Source: Hypericum androsaemum (taxonomy: Eukaryota > Streptophyta > Magnoliopsida > Malpighiales > Hypericaceae). Taken from it: 64,000 bases of DNA. Location of the stretch: assembly GCA_963995505.1 (NCBI GenBank), contig OZ023198.1:6844558-6908557 (forward strand), read 5' to 3'. Every line of letters starts with the position of its first letter. Within the stretch, counting starts at the first letter, position 1. The translations under genes and the position numbers were made by a program. This document shows positions 33,145 to 44,535 of the stretch, one piece after another. The notes under the pieces were generated by a model. It was given only the letters and a program-made list of their open reading frames with translations. It searched no databases and was not told where the DNA came from.

Positions 33145-33750
33145 TTAGCTTGTTACTTTAGTTCATTATCCTTGTTATTTTCGTTCTTGTTGGTTCGTTT
33201 TTTTGCTTGTTATTTTTTTTGTTCTTTGTTGGTTCGTTTTCTCTCCTCGCTGTTTGAGAGAAAAGAGAGGAAAACAAACGAGTGAAAAGAAAAGAAAAGA
33301 AAAAGAAAAGAAAAGAAAAAGAAAAGAAAAGAAAAAAGAAAAGAAAAGAAAAAGAGAAGAAAGCCGCAAGCTAAAGAGGAAGCAAGCTAAATTGGAAGTT
33401 TCAAGCTAAAGAGGAAACAAATCCGAGGGAAGCTACCGAACTAAGAAGGCGCAGCAGCTGATCAAGAAAAGGGACGAGCAAGACTCAAAGAAAGCCCAAA
33501 GAGGAACTTTAACATTCTGTTTGTTGAAGCGTGGAGCTCAAGCAAGGCCGTTCTAGCCTTAGTAAGAACATACAAGTATCACGAGAGGAAAAAGGCAAGA
33601 GTGTGCGAGTACCTTAGAGAGAAAAGCCAAATATTTGAGTGCAAACACGAGTGAACTTGAGTGCACCATACATTGAGAGTATACACGTAAGGGAGTGAGC
33701 TTGTGAGGCCATATTTTTTTTATTACTAACCAATTTTTCTTGCAGCAAAC
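33145..33750 (+). other. Element B2 leader
   Basis: Non-coding leader with an A/G run (about 33283-33362) and the conserved TTACTAACC...TTGCAG acceptor (ending 33745) before gag. The leader repeats seen in A are reduced. Confidence 0.75.
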
Positions 33751-33772
33751 ATGTCGCATGAAGGTCAAAACT

Positions 33773-36700
33773 ATGGAAAGCATAGACCTTAAGTTATTAG
33801 TGGATGCCTTGGCCGGGAAGCTCGAGCAGATGGTGCAAGCTCAGATGGAGCCTTTGCAACTACGCGTGGATGCCGTGGAGAATTCTCGTGACAACCCCCA
33901 AACGCGAGGCGAACTCCAAAGGCGTAGGAGAGGAGTACCTATTGGAGAATCGAGCGGAGCTGATTCTGAGTCGGAAGAAGGCGTAGGCTCTACAAGGAGT
34001 CTTAGGAGAGCAAGAACAAACCGTCCACCTAGGGAGGCAAGGCCAAGGAGAGACGACAACATAGGAAGTATCAAACTGAAGATACCTTCCTTTGCTGGTC
34101 GTTCTGACCCGGAGGCGTACTTAGAGTGGGAGAAGAAGATTGAGTTCGTGTTTGATTGCCACAATAGCTCCGAAGAAAAGAAGGTAAAACTTGCCATCAC
34201 CGAATTCACTGATTATGCTATAACTTGGTGGGATCAACTTGTGACTAGCAGGAGGAGAAATAGAGAACGCCCTATAGCTACTTGGGAAGACATGAAAGTG
34301 GTGATGAGGAAGAGATTTGTTCCAAGTCATTACTATAGAGAGCTGTATAAGAAGTTACAAGGAATGAGGCAAGGAAGTTTGAGTGTGGAGGAGTATTTCA
34401 AACAGATGGAGATGGCCATGATAAGAGCTGGTATAGATGAAGATAGAGAAGTTACAATGGCAAGGTTCTTGAATGGACTCAATCCTGAAATTCAAGACAA
34501 AGTTGAGTTGCAACACTATGTGGAGTTGGAGGACATGGTGCATATGGCAACGAAAATTGAGAAGCAACTCAAGAGAGGAGAGGGGAGAACAAAAGCTACA
34601 TCGAATTCTACTTGGAAGCCAAACTACCAAAAGAAGTTTGACAAGCCACAAGCAGCCAAAGTAGAGCATAAATCCGAGAGTTCTCAAGCTAATTCTCAAA
34701 GGAAAGTGGAAGTCACTCCAGCTAGGAACCGTGACGTCAAGTGCTTTAAGTGTCAAGGAAGAGGGCACATCTCAAGTCAATGCCCTAACAAGCAAGCAAT
34801 GGTGATCAAGGAGAGTGGAGAGATTGAAACTGAAGAAGAGGATTCGGAGCATGAAAGCATGCCTTCTTTGGAGGACGTATCCGAGGAAGAGTACCAAGCT
34901 GCTGAGAGGCTTACTCTTGTGTCTAGAAGAGCATTGAATGTGCAAGTAAAAGAAGAAAATGATGTGGCTCAAAGAGAAAATATTTTTCACACAAGGTGCT
35001 ATGTCAAAGACAAGGTGTGTAGTGTCATCATAGATGGAGGAAGTTGTGCTAATGTCGCAAGCACTACTATGGTGGAGAAGTTGGGGTTGCTCACTGGAAA
35101 ACACCCTAAGCCTTACAAACTACAATGGCTGAATGATAGTGGAGAAGTACGAGTGATGAAGCAAGTATTGGTAACATTCCGCATTGGCAACTACGAGGAT
35201 GAAGTGTTGTGTGATGTTGTACCAATGCAAGCTGGTCATCTATTGTTAGGAAGGCCATGGCAGTTTGATAGGAAAGTGCATCATAATGGCTACACCAACA
35301 AATACTCATTTATACTTAAGAAGAGAGTAATCACCTTGGCACCCTTGTCACCATCACAAGTTTGTGAAGATCAAAGACTGTTGCAACAAGAAAGTGATGA
35401 GCAAAGAGAGCGTGACAAAAAGAAAAAGAATGAGAGAAGAGAAGAAGCCGAAAAAAAGATAAGAAAAACGGCCAATGGAGAGGAAAAGATTGAGAAAACA
35501 AAAGAAGCCGGAAAAACAGAAATTAAAATGGCCAAAGAGAGAAAAAACGAGAGTTGGAAAAAGAGTTACTATGTGGGAACAAGTGATATTAAGCAAGCAT
35601 GCTTTGCAAAGAAGCCTATGATCTTACTTCGGTATAGGGAGGCACTTTTAAACACTAACGAGCTTGAACCACATGTACCTAGTACGGTTGTGTCTCTTTT
35701 GCAGGATTACAAGGATGTCTTTCCCGACGAGCTACCACCTGGTTTGCCACCTATTCGTGGGATTGAACATCAAATAGACTTTGTCCCGGGAGCTACCATA
35801 CCTAACCGTCCCGCATATAGAAGCAATCCTGAAGAGACAAAGGAGCTTGAGAAGCAAGTCAACGAGCTGTTGGAGAAAGGGTACGTAAGAGAGAGCATGA
35901 GTCCATGTGCTGTTCCAGTCCTACTTGTGCCCAAGAAGGATAAAACATGGAGAATGTGTGTTGATTGCCGAGCAGTCAACAACATAACGGTAAAATATCG
36001 TCACCCTATCCCTCGTTTAGATGACATGTTAGATGAGTTGCATGGTTCTTGCATGTTTTCTAAGATTGATTTGAAGAGTGGTTATCATCAAATTAGGATG
36101 AAAGAAGGAGATGAGTGGAAGACTGCTTTTAAAACTAAGTATGGGTTGTATGAGTGGATGGTCATGCCATTTGGTTTGTCCAATGCACCTAGCACGTTTA
36201 TGCGACTCATGAATCATGTTCTACGTCCATTCATTGGTAAATTTGTAGTTGTTTACTTTGATGATATACTCATCTATAGCAAGAACGTGGGGGATCATCT
36301 AGAACATTTGAAATCTGTCTTAGATGCACTTAGAGAAGAATAATTGTTTGCTAACTTGAAGAAGTGCACCTTTTGTACGGATAAGCTTGTATTCTTGGGT
36401 TTTGTTGTTGGAGCTAACGGAATACAGGTTGATGAAGAAAAGATCCGAGCTATCCGTGAATGGCCAAGCCCCACAAGTGTTGCTAATGTTAGGAGCTTTC
36501 ATGGACTAGCTAGTTTTTATAGGAGATTTGTGAAGGACTTTAGTAGCATAGCCGCACCCATAACTGAAGTCATCAAGAAGAACGTGGGCTTTACTTGGGG
36601 AGAAGCTCAAGAGAAGGCTTTCCAGCTACTGAAAGGGAAGTTGACTAATGCACCCTTGTTAGCTTTACCTAATTTCTCTAAGACTTTTGAAATAGAGTGT

Positions 36701-38539
36701 GATGCTTCTGGTGTAGGAATTGGAGCTGTCCTTATCCAAGAAGGAAGACCCATTGCATACTTTAGTGAGAAACTAAGTGGTGCAACCTTGAATTACCCGA
36801 CCTATGACAAGGAGTTGTACGCACTAGTTCGAGCATTGGAGACATGGCAGCATTACTTATGGCCAAAGGAGTTTGTGATTCACACTGATCATGAGTCACT
36901 TAAGCACTTAAAGGGGCAACACAAGCTGAACAAGAGGCATGCACGATGGGTGGAATTCATTGAGACATTTCCTTATGTCATTCGTTACAAGCAAGGTAAG
37001 AAAAATGTAGTGGCTGATGCACTATCACGAAGGTACGCCTTGATCTCAACTCTTGATGCTAAACTACTTGGCTTTGAACACATTAAGGAGATGTATGTTG
37101 ATGATGTTGATTTTGGCGAGTTGTTTAGATCAACTGAAAGAAATGCATTTGGTAAATTCTTTCGTAATGAAGGTTACCTATTTCGTGAAAACAAACTTTG
37201 TGTGCCTAATTGTTCGATGCGAGAATTACTAATTCAGGAGGCACATGGAGGTGTCTTAATGGGGCATTTTGGAATTGCAAAGACCTTGGCAATGCTACAA
37301 GATCATTTCTTTTGGCCACACATGAAGAGAGACGTTGAGAAAGTTTGTGGTCGTTGCATCACTTGCAAGCAAGCCAAGTCAAAGGTAAAACCCCATGGTT
37401 TGTACACCCCACTACCTATACCTAGTGAGCCCTGGATTGATATCTCTATGGATTTTGTGTTAGGCCTACCTAGGACTAAGCGTGGAAGAGATTCAATTTT
37501 TGTGGTAGTGGATAGGTTTTCTAAGATGGCACATTTCATTCCATGTCATAAGACTGATGATGCTTCAAACATTGCTTATTTGTTCTTCAGAGAGGTTGTT
37601 AGGTTACATGGCAAGCCTAGGACAATTATCTCTGATAGAGATGCTAAATTCCTAAGTTACTTTTGGAAGACCTTGTGGTGCAAGTTAGGTACTAAGTTGT
37701 TGTTTTCTACTACTTGTCATCCTCAAACTGATGGTCAAACTGAAGTAGTAAATAGGACTTTGTCTACACTTTTGAGAGCACTCATTAAGCATAACATTAA
37801 GACTTGGGAAGATTGTTTGCCTCATGTTGAGTTTGCTTATAATCGTTCTGTCCATTCAGCTACTCAATTCTCACCATTTGAGCTTGTTTATGGATTTAAT
37901 CCTTTGACTCCATTGGATTTATCACCTCTACCTTCGAGTGAGCATGTTAACTTAGATGGCAAGAAGAAAGCTGAATTTGTCAAGCAGTTACATGAGAAAG
38001 CTAGAATGAACATCGAGAAGCGCACGGAGCACTATGCAAGGCAAGCAAACAAAGGAAGGCACAAGGTTGTCTTTGAGCTGGGCGATTGGGTTTGGCTACA
38101 TATGAGGAAGGAGCGTTTTCCTGTCCAAAGACGTTCAAAGTTGCTACCACGGGGAGATGGTCCATTCCAAGTGCTAGAACGCATTAATGATAATGCCTAC
38201 AAGCTAGACCTTCCGGGTGAGTATAGTGTAAGTGCTTCGTTTAATGTGGCTGACTTGAGTCCGTTTGATGTAGGTGATGATTTGAGGACAAATCCTTTTC
38301 AAGAGGAGGGGAATGATGTGAGCAAGCCTAAGGACGCACCTACTATCAAGCTTGTAGACTCGAAGCAAGTTCAAGTTCCGATTGGGCCAATTACAAGAGC
38401 ACGAGCTAGGAAGTTGCAATCTGACTTCAATGGATTAATGGAAGAAGTTTGGGCTCAATCAAGTGCGTGGAGGACCAAGGACGTCCAAGAAGCCCAAGGG
38501 AGGCCCATGCACGTTTTGGAAGCTGAATGGGAAGCTTGA
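33773..38539 (+). pseudogene. Element B2 CRM-like gag-pol, broken by one nonsense codon
   Basis: All domains from gag to integrase are present, but two lesions are visible. An extra A in GGTCAAAACTATGG puts the usual start ATG (33751) out of frame, so translation would have to begin at the in-frame ATG at 33773. Within RT, just after YFDD, TAA at 36341-36343 replaces the CAA (Gln) of the other copies. Downstream the frame stays open to 38539, with RNase H, HHCC, DDE and GPITRARA intact. Other changes include GHFG preceded by GGVL, and HGKPRT for HGMPRT. It cannot make a full polyprotein but could make gag-protease-partial RT. Confidence 0.93.
38301..38313 (+). promoter_or_regulatory. Polypurine tract of B2
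   Basis: AAGAGGAGGGGAA immediately before the LTR at 38314. Confidence 0.87.
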
Positions 38540-39113
38540 CATGCACGAAAGCTTCTAGATGCATGCGCACATGGAGAATCAAGAAGAATCAGCCTATTTA
38601 GTCCATGCATCTATTTGTTTTGGACGTGCACCTAGTAGTTATTCTATTAGATATTATTTGCTTATATTATTCCTTATTTAGTTGAATAAGTTCGGCCAGA
38701 ATCTCTTTAGAATAGGAAAGAATTTTGGCCAGCCTTAAACTCCTTATTTGGAGTTAGTTTCGTTTAGGAAAGTTGTAAGACATGAGGAGCCTATATAAAG
38801 AGGCGTCCCCCTTCAATAAAGACAAACAATTCGGAAATACTTAGCATTGGCTAGTTGAGAGTTTGATACTCGTTTGTTCTTGCTTAGGCTGGTGAGTCGT
38901 CTTGGCTAGAATTTATCCTTCACTTATCAAGCGGATATTCCATCCCCGCTTGTGGCGTGATTCGACCTTAGGTCAAGGTTCAGAAGCCCTTGCAGCGGGT
39001 TGAGGTACAAATTCGTGCCTTAGTTCGTGTAAGTTCTTGTGAGTTGTGATCTGTTCCATTCTAAAGTAACAAACGGTCCGAGTTGTGAATCTTTTCCGCG
39101 GAGATTCATATCA
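38314..39113 (+). repeat. Element B2 3' LTR (800 bp)
   Basis: Same subfamily as 32332-33130, with several differences in its first 100 bases. TATATAAAG is at 38792-38800. It ends ATTCATATCA and joins directly to RNase H coding sequence of element C. Confidence 0.92.
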
Positions 39114-40882
39114 AACTAAGTGGTGCAACCTTGAATTACCCGACCTATGACAAGGAGTTGTACGCACTAGTTCGAGCATTGGAGACATGGCAGCATTATT
39201 TGTGGCCCAAGGAGTTCGTGATTCACACTGATCATGAGTCACTCAAGCACTTAAAGGGGCAACACAAGCTGAACAAGAGGCATGCACGATGGGTGGAATT
39301 CATTGAGACATTTCCTTATGTCATTCGCTACAAGCAAGGTAAGGAAAATGTAGTGGTTGATGCACTATCACGAAGGTACGCCTTGATCTCAACTCTTGAT
39401 GCTAAACTACTTGGCTTTGAACACATTAAGGAGATGTATGTTGATGATGTTGATTTTGGCGAGTTGTTTAGATCAACTGAAAGAAGTGCATTTGGTAAGT
39501 TCTTTCGTAATGAAGGTTACCTATTTCGTGAAAACAAACTTTGTGTGCCTAATTGTTCGATGCGAGAATTACTAATTCAGGAGGCACATGGAGGTGGCTT
39601 AATGGGGCATTTTGGAATTGCAAAGACCTTGGCAATGCTACAAGATCATTTCTTTTGGCCACACATGAAGAGAGACGTTGAGAGAGTTTGTGGTCGTTGC
39701 ATCACTTGCAAGCAAGCCAAGTCAAAGGTAAAACCCCATGGTTTGTACACCCCACTACCTATACCTAGTGAGCCCTGGATTGATATCTCTATGGATTTTG
39801 TGTTAGGCCTACCTAGGACTAAGCGTGGAAGAGATTCAATTTTTGTGGTAGTGGATAGGTTTTCTAAGATGGCACATTTCATTCCATGTCATAAGACTGA
39901 TGATGCTTCAAACATTGCTGATTTGTTCTTTAGAGAGGTTGTTAGGTTGCATGGCATGCCTAGGACAATTATCTCTGATAGAGATGCTAACTTCCTAAGT
40001 TACTTTTGGAAGACCTTGTGGTGCAAGTTAGGTACTAAGTTGTTGTTTTCTACTACTTGTCATCCTCAAACTGATGGTCAAACTGAAGTAGTAAATAGGA
40101 CTATGTCTACACTTTTGAGAGCACTCATTAAGCATAACATTAAGACTTGGGAAGACTGTTTGCCTCATGTTGAGTTTGCTTATAATCGTTCTGTCCATTC
40201 TGCTACTCAATTCTCACCATTTGAGCTTGTTTATGGATTTAATCCTTTGACTCCATTGGATTTATCACCTCTACCTTCGAGTGAGCATGTTAACTTAGAT
40301 GGCAAGAAGAAAGCTGAATTTGTCAAGCAGTTACATGAGAAAGCTCGAATGAACATCGAGAAGCGCACGGAGCACTATGCAAGGCAAGCAAACAAAGGAA
40401 GGCACAAGGTTGTCTTTGAGCCGGGCGATTGGGTTTGGCTACATATGAGGAAGGAGCGTTTTCCTGTTCAAAGACGTTCAAAGTTGCTACCACGGGGAGA
40501 TGGTCCATTCCAAGTGATAGAACGCATCAATGATAATGCCTACAAGCTAGACCTTCCAGGTGAGTATAGTGTAAGTGCTTCGTTTAATGTGGCTGACTTG
40601 AGTCCGTTTGATGTAGGTGATGATTTGAGGACAAATCCTTTTCAAGAGGAGGAGACTGATGTGAGCAAGCCTACGGATGCACCAACTATCAAGCTTGTAG
40701 ACTCGAAGCAAGTTCAAGTTCCAATTGGGCCAATGACAAGAGCAAGAGCTAGGAAGTTGCAATCTGATTTCAATGGACTAATGCATGAAGTTTGGGCTCA
40801 AGCAAGTTCGTGGAGGACCAAGGACGTCCAAGAAACCCAAGGGAGGCCCATGGACGTTTTGGAGGCTGAATGGGAAGCTTGA
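39114..40882 (+). pseudogene. Element C CRM-like RNase H-integrase fragment
   Basis: This is an open frame from [15 protein letters not shown] in RNase H to the polyprotein end. It includes [22 protein letters not shown] (ANFL after the second Asp instead of AKFL), GPF and GPMTRARA. Gag, protease, RT, leader and 5' LTR are missing because the sequence starts at the end of the B2 LTR. The flanking AACTA at 39114-39118 would be the B2 target duplication, but its partner is not in the window. The first ATG (39131) is not a natural start. The PPT is at 40644-40655. Confidence 0.92.
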
Positions 40883-41460
40883 CATGCACGAAAGCTTCTA
40901 GATGCATGCGCACATGGAGATCAAGAAGAATCAGCCTATTTAGGCCATGCATCTAATTGTTTTGGACGTGCAACTAGTAGCTATTCTATTAGATATTATT
41001 TGCTTATATTATTCCTTGTTTAGTTGCATAAGTTCGGCCAGAATCTCCTTAGAATAGGAAAGAGAGTTTTGGCCAGCCTTTGAATTCCTTTTAAGGAGTT
41101 AGCTTGTTTAGGAATATTTTGGTACTTTGGGAGCCTATATAAAGAGGACTCCTAGCAATAAAACGGACACACACAATTCGGAAATACTTAGCATTGGCTA
41201 GTTGAGAGTTTGATACTCGTTTGTTCTTGCTTAGGCTGGTGAGTCGTCTTGGCTAGAATTTATCCTTCACTTATCAAGCGGATATTCCATCCCCGCTTGT
41301 GGCGTGATACGACCTTAGGTCAAGGTTCAGAAGCCCTTGCAGCGGGTTGAGGTACAAATTCGTGCCTTAGTTCGTGTAAGTTCTTGTGAGTTGTGATCTG
41401 TTCCATTCTAAAGTAACAAACGGTCCGAGTCGTGAATCTTTTCCGCGGAGATTCATATCA
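40657..41460 (+). repeat. Element C 3' LTR (804 bp), mosaic of two subfamilies
   Basis: Its first ~390 bases follow the B-type LTR (closest to 32332-33130). About 41046-41172 follows the D type (GAATATTTTGGTACTTTGGG, GACTCCTAGCAATAAAACGG). The end from AATTCGGAAATACTTAGC returns to B type. TATATAAAG is at 41136-41144. Element E follows at 41461. Confidence 0.9.
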
Positions 41461-43099
41461 ATCTCCCACATGAGTTGATCTCGCAAGGAGGTCTTTGGGA
41501 TACACAACTGGTTTCCCTTCATCAAAAATCCATCCTGCAAGAAATAATCATCCACACCCTTTCCATTCTTGCATTTAAGCCAGATTTCACCAAGGTCTTC
41601 ATCACCATCATACAATTCGCGTAGGCAATCAAAAGAAGTTATAACTCCACGCAACTCAGTAAGTAAGGCCATCCTCCTACTCAATGCATCGGCTACCACG
41701 TTCTGAGCTCCACTCTTATGTGAAATCTTGAAAGGGAATTTTTGCAAATATGTACACCAACGTGCATGCATGGGATTACTCAGCTTAGATTGATCATGCA
41801 AAAATTTCAATGCCTTATGATCAGTGAATAATACAAACTCCTTACCAACCAAGTAATCTTCCCATGTCTTGAGTGCCCGAAAAACCGCATAAAACTCTTT
41901 CTCGTACGTGGTCCACTTCAGCCTTGCCTCACTGAGCTTCTCACTGAAGTATGCAACGGGCTTCTTCTCTTGAGAAAGCACGGCTCCAATTCCAAGTCCG
42001 GATGCATCCACCTCCACTTCGAACAATTTGGCGAAATCAGGGAGGGCTAGCACGGGTGCACTACTCAGCTTGTTTTTAAGAACTTGGAAAGCTTGCTCGG
42101 CTTCGGTGCTCCACACGAAAGGGGTTTGTTTCTTGAGCAAGGAAGTCAAAGGAGCTGCAAGCAAGCTGAAGTCCCGAATAAATCTTCTATAGAAGCTTGC
42201 CAAACCAAGGAAGCTCCTCGTTTGACTCACATTCTGAGGGGCAGGCCACGATCTAATAGCATCAATCTTGGCTTCATCCACGTGAATTCCCTCCTTTCCA
42301 ACCACAAACCCTAAGAAAAGTAGCTTGTCCTTCCAAAAGCTACATTTCTTCAGGTTAACAAAGAGTTGATTGTCTCTCAGAGCCGTGAACACCTCCTTCA
42401 AATGCTTAAGATGTTCATCCTCGGATTGACTGTAAACCAGAATGTCATCAAAATACACCACCACTGACTTGTCAAGGAAGGGTTTAAAGACTTGATGCAT
42501 AAGACGCATGAAGGTACTGGGCGCGTTTGTCAATCCGAATGGCATTACAAGCCACTCATAGAGTCCATCACGTGTCTTGAAGGCGGTCTTCCATTCATCT
42601 CCGGGATGAATTCTGATTTGATGGTATCCACTTCTTAAATCAATCTTGGAGAAAATGGATGCACCACTTATGTTGTCCAGCATGTCATCAAGGCGCGGGA
42701 TTGGAAAACGATATCCAATTGTGATCTTGTTGATGGCGCGACTATCTACGCACATTCTCCACGTACCATCTTTCTTTGGCACAAGCAATGCAGGCACTCC
42801 ACAAGGACTCAAGCTTGCTTGCACTTGTCCTTTGTCAAGAAGCTCTTGAACTTGTTCCCTCAAGATCTGGTTCTCCTTCGGACTCATTCTATAATGAGGA
42901 AGGTTCGGAAGTGTTGCACCAGGGATGAGATCAATCCGATGTTGGATATCTCGCAAGGGAGGCACCCCTTTTTGCAACTCTTCATCGATCAGCTCAGGGA
43001 ATTCGTTAAATAACTTCAAGACCACGTCCGAAATTAGCTCGCTGTCTTTCTCTCCTGGTTCTTGTGAACTTGTCATCACGAGCATATGGAGGAAACCCG
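41461..43099 (-). pseudogene. Element E RT-RNaseH fragment (Galadriel-like gypsy)
   Basis: On the minus strand, reading from 43099, it covers the RT N-terminal region ([18 protein letters not shown]), RT with YFDD, RNase H ([15 protein letters not shown]), VVADALSRR and the start of the integrase finger (LRDQLMWEI). It is cut on the right by D (TSD ACCCG) and on the left at 41460 by the C LTR. The integrase core, PPT and 3' LTR are absent. The frame is open, and its gag half lies at 49905-51605. Apparent extensions beyond both edges are LTR sequence. Confidence 0.92.
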
Positions 43100-43906
43100 T
43101 GATGTGAGCAAGCCTAAGGACGCACCTACTATCAAGCTTGTAGACTCGCAGCAAGTTCAAGTTCCAATTGGGCCAATGACAAGAGCACGAGCTAGGAAGT
43201 TGCAATCTGATTTCAATGGACTAATGCAAGAAGTTTGGGCTCAAGTTGGTGCGTACAAGTGCAAGGACGTGCATGAGGCACATGCAAAGCCCATGCACGT
43301 GATAGAGGCTATTTTGGAAGCTTAATATGCACACCAACTTCTGGATGCATGCGCACATGGAGAATCAGCAAGAATCAACCTATTTAGGCCATGCATCTTC
43401 TTGTTAGGACGTGCAATTAATTGTTATTCTATTAGATATTATTTGTTTAGATTATTTCCTATTTTAGTTGAATAATTCGGCCAGAATCTCCTTAGAATAG
43501 GAAAGAGAGTTTTGGCCAGCCTTTGAACTCCTTTTTAAGGAGTTAGCTTGTTTAGGAATATTTTGGTACTTTGGGAGCCTATATAAAGAGGACTCCTAGC
43601 AATAAAACGGACACACAACAATTCAGAATTACATAGCTTTGGCTAATTGAGAGTTTAGATACTCGTTTGTTCTTGCTTAGGCTGGTGAGTCGTCTTGGCT
43701 AGAATTTATCTTTCACTTATCAAGCGGACCATCCATCCTCGCTTGTGGCGTGATTCGACCTTAGGTCAAGGTTCAGAAGTTCTTGTTGCGGGTTAAGGTT
43801 CAATTTCGTGCCTTAGTTCGAGTGAGTTCTTGTGAGTTGTGATCTGTTCCATTCTAAAGTAACAAACGGTCCGAGTTGTGAATCTTTTCCGCATAGATTC
43901 ATATCA
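43100..43906 (+). repeat. Element D 5' LTR
   Basis: 807 bp, TGATGTGAG...TTCATATCA. Its first 226 bases repeat the end of pol, giving a non-functional reading frame here. Confidence 0.96.
43580..43588 (+). promoter_or_regulatory. TATA box in element D 5' LTR
   Basis: TATATAAAG, with AATAAA at 43601-43606. The order and spacing are kept in the A, G and C LTRs. This is the likely core promoter for the genomic transcript. Confidence 0.75.
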
Positions 43907-43908
43907 GT

Positions 43909-43920
43909 TGGTATCAGAGC
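43909..43920 (+). promoter_or_regulatory. Primer-binding site of element D
   Basis: TGGTATCAGAGC, 2 bases after the LTR, complementary to initiator tRNA-Met. Confidence 0.93.
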
Positions 43921-44535
43921 TTAGCTTGTTACTTTAGTTCACTATCCTTGTTATTTTTGTTCTTGTTGGTTCGTTTAGTTGCTCGTTATTTTTGTTCTTA
44001 TTGGTTCGTTTTTTTTTTCTCTTCGCTGTTTGAAAAGAGAGGAAAACAAACGAGTGAAGCAAGAAAAGAAAAGAAAAGAAAGAAAAAAAGAAAAGAAAAG
44101 AAAAGAAACGAAAAAGGAAAGAAAAGAAAAAGTGCGTGAAGCCTAAAGAGGAAGCAAAGGCCGCAAGCAAGTCTAAAGAGGAAGCAAGATCGCAAGCAAG
44201 TCTAAAGAGGAAGCAAGGCCGCAAGCAAGCTTAAAGAGGAAACAAAATCAAAAAGGAAGCGAGCAAGACTAAAAGAAAGACCAAAGAAGAACTTTAACAT
44301 TCTGGTTGTTAAAGCGTGAAGCTAAAGCAAGGCCGTTCTAGCCTTAGTAAGAACATACAAGTATCACGAGAGGAAAAAGGCAAGAGTGTGCGAGTACCTT
44401 AGAGAGAAAAGCCAAATATTTGAGTGCAAACACGAGTGAACTTGAGTGCACCTTACATTGAGAGTATACACGTAAGGGAGTGAGCTTGTGAGGCCATATT
44501 TTTTTTATTACTAACCAATTTTTCTTGCAGCAAAC
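43921..44535 (+). other. Element D leader with purine tract and probable intron end
   Basis: It includes an A/G run (about 44062-44132), the AAGTCTAAAGAGGAAGCAAG repeats (44143-44235), a candidate donor AGTAAGAAC near 44346, and TTACTAACC...TTGCAG ending at 44530 just before the ATG. No protein is credible here. Confidence 0.75.

Noticed and set aside
41367..41460. C-terminal extension of the E RT frame
   Set aside because: The last ~30 codons are translated from the neighbouring C LTR.
43086..43325. Separate 79-codon gene at the left end of D
   Set aside because: It is the pol C-terminus duplicated in the 5' LTR, joined to E sequence by chance.
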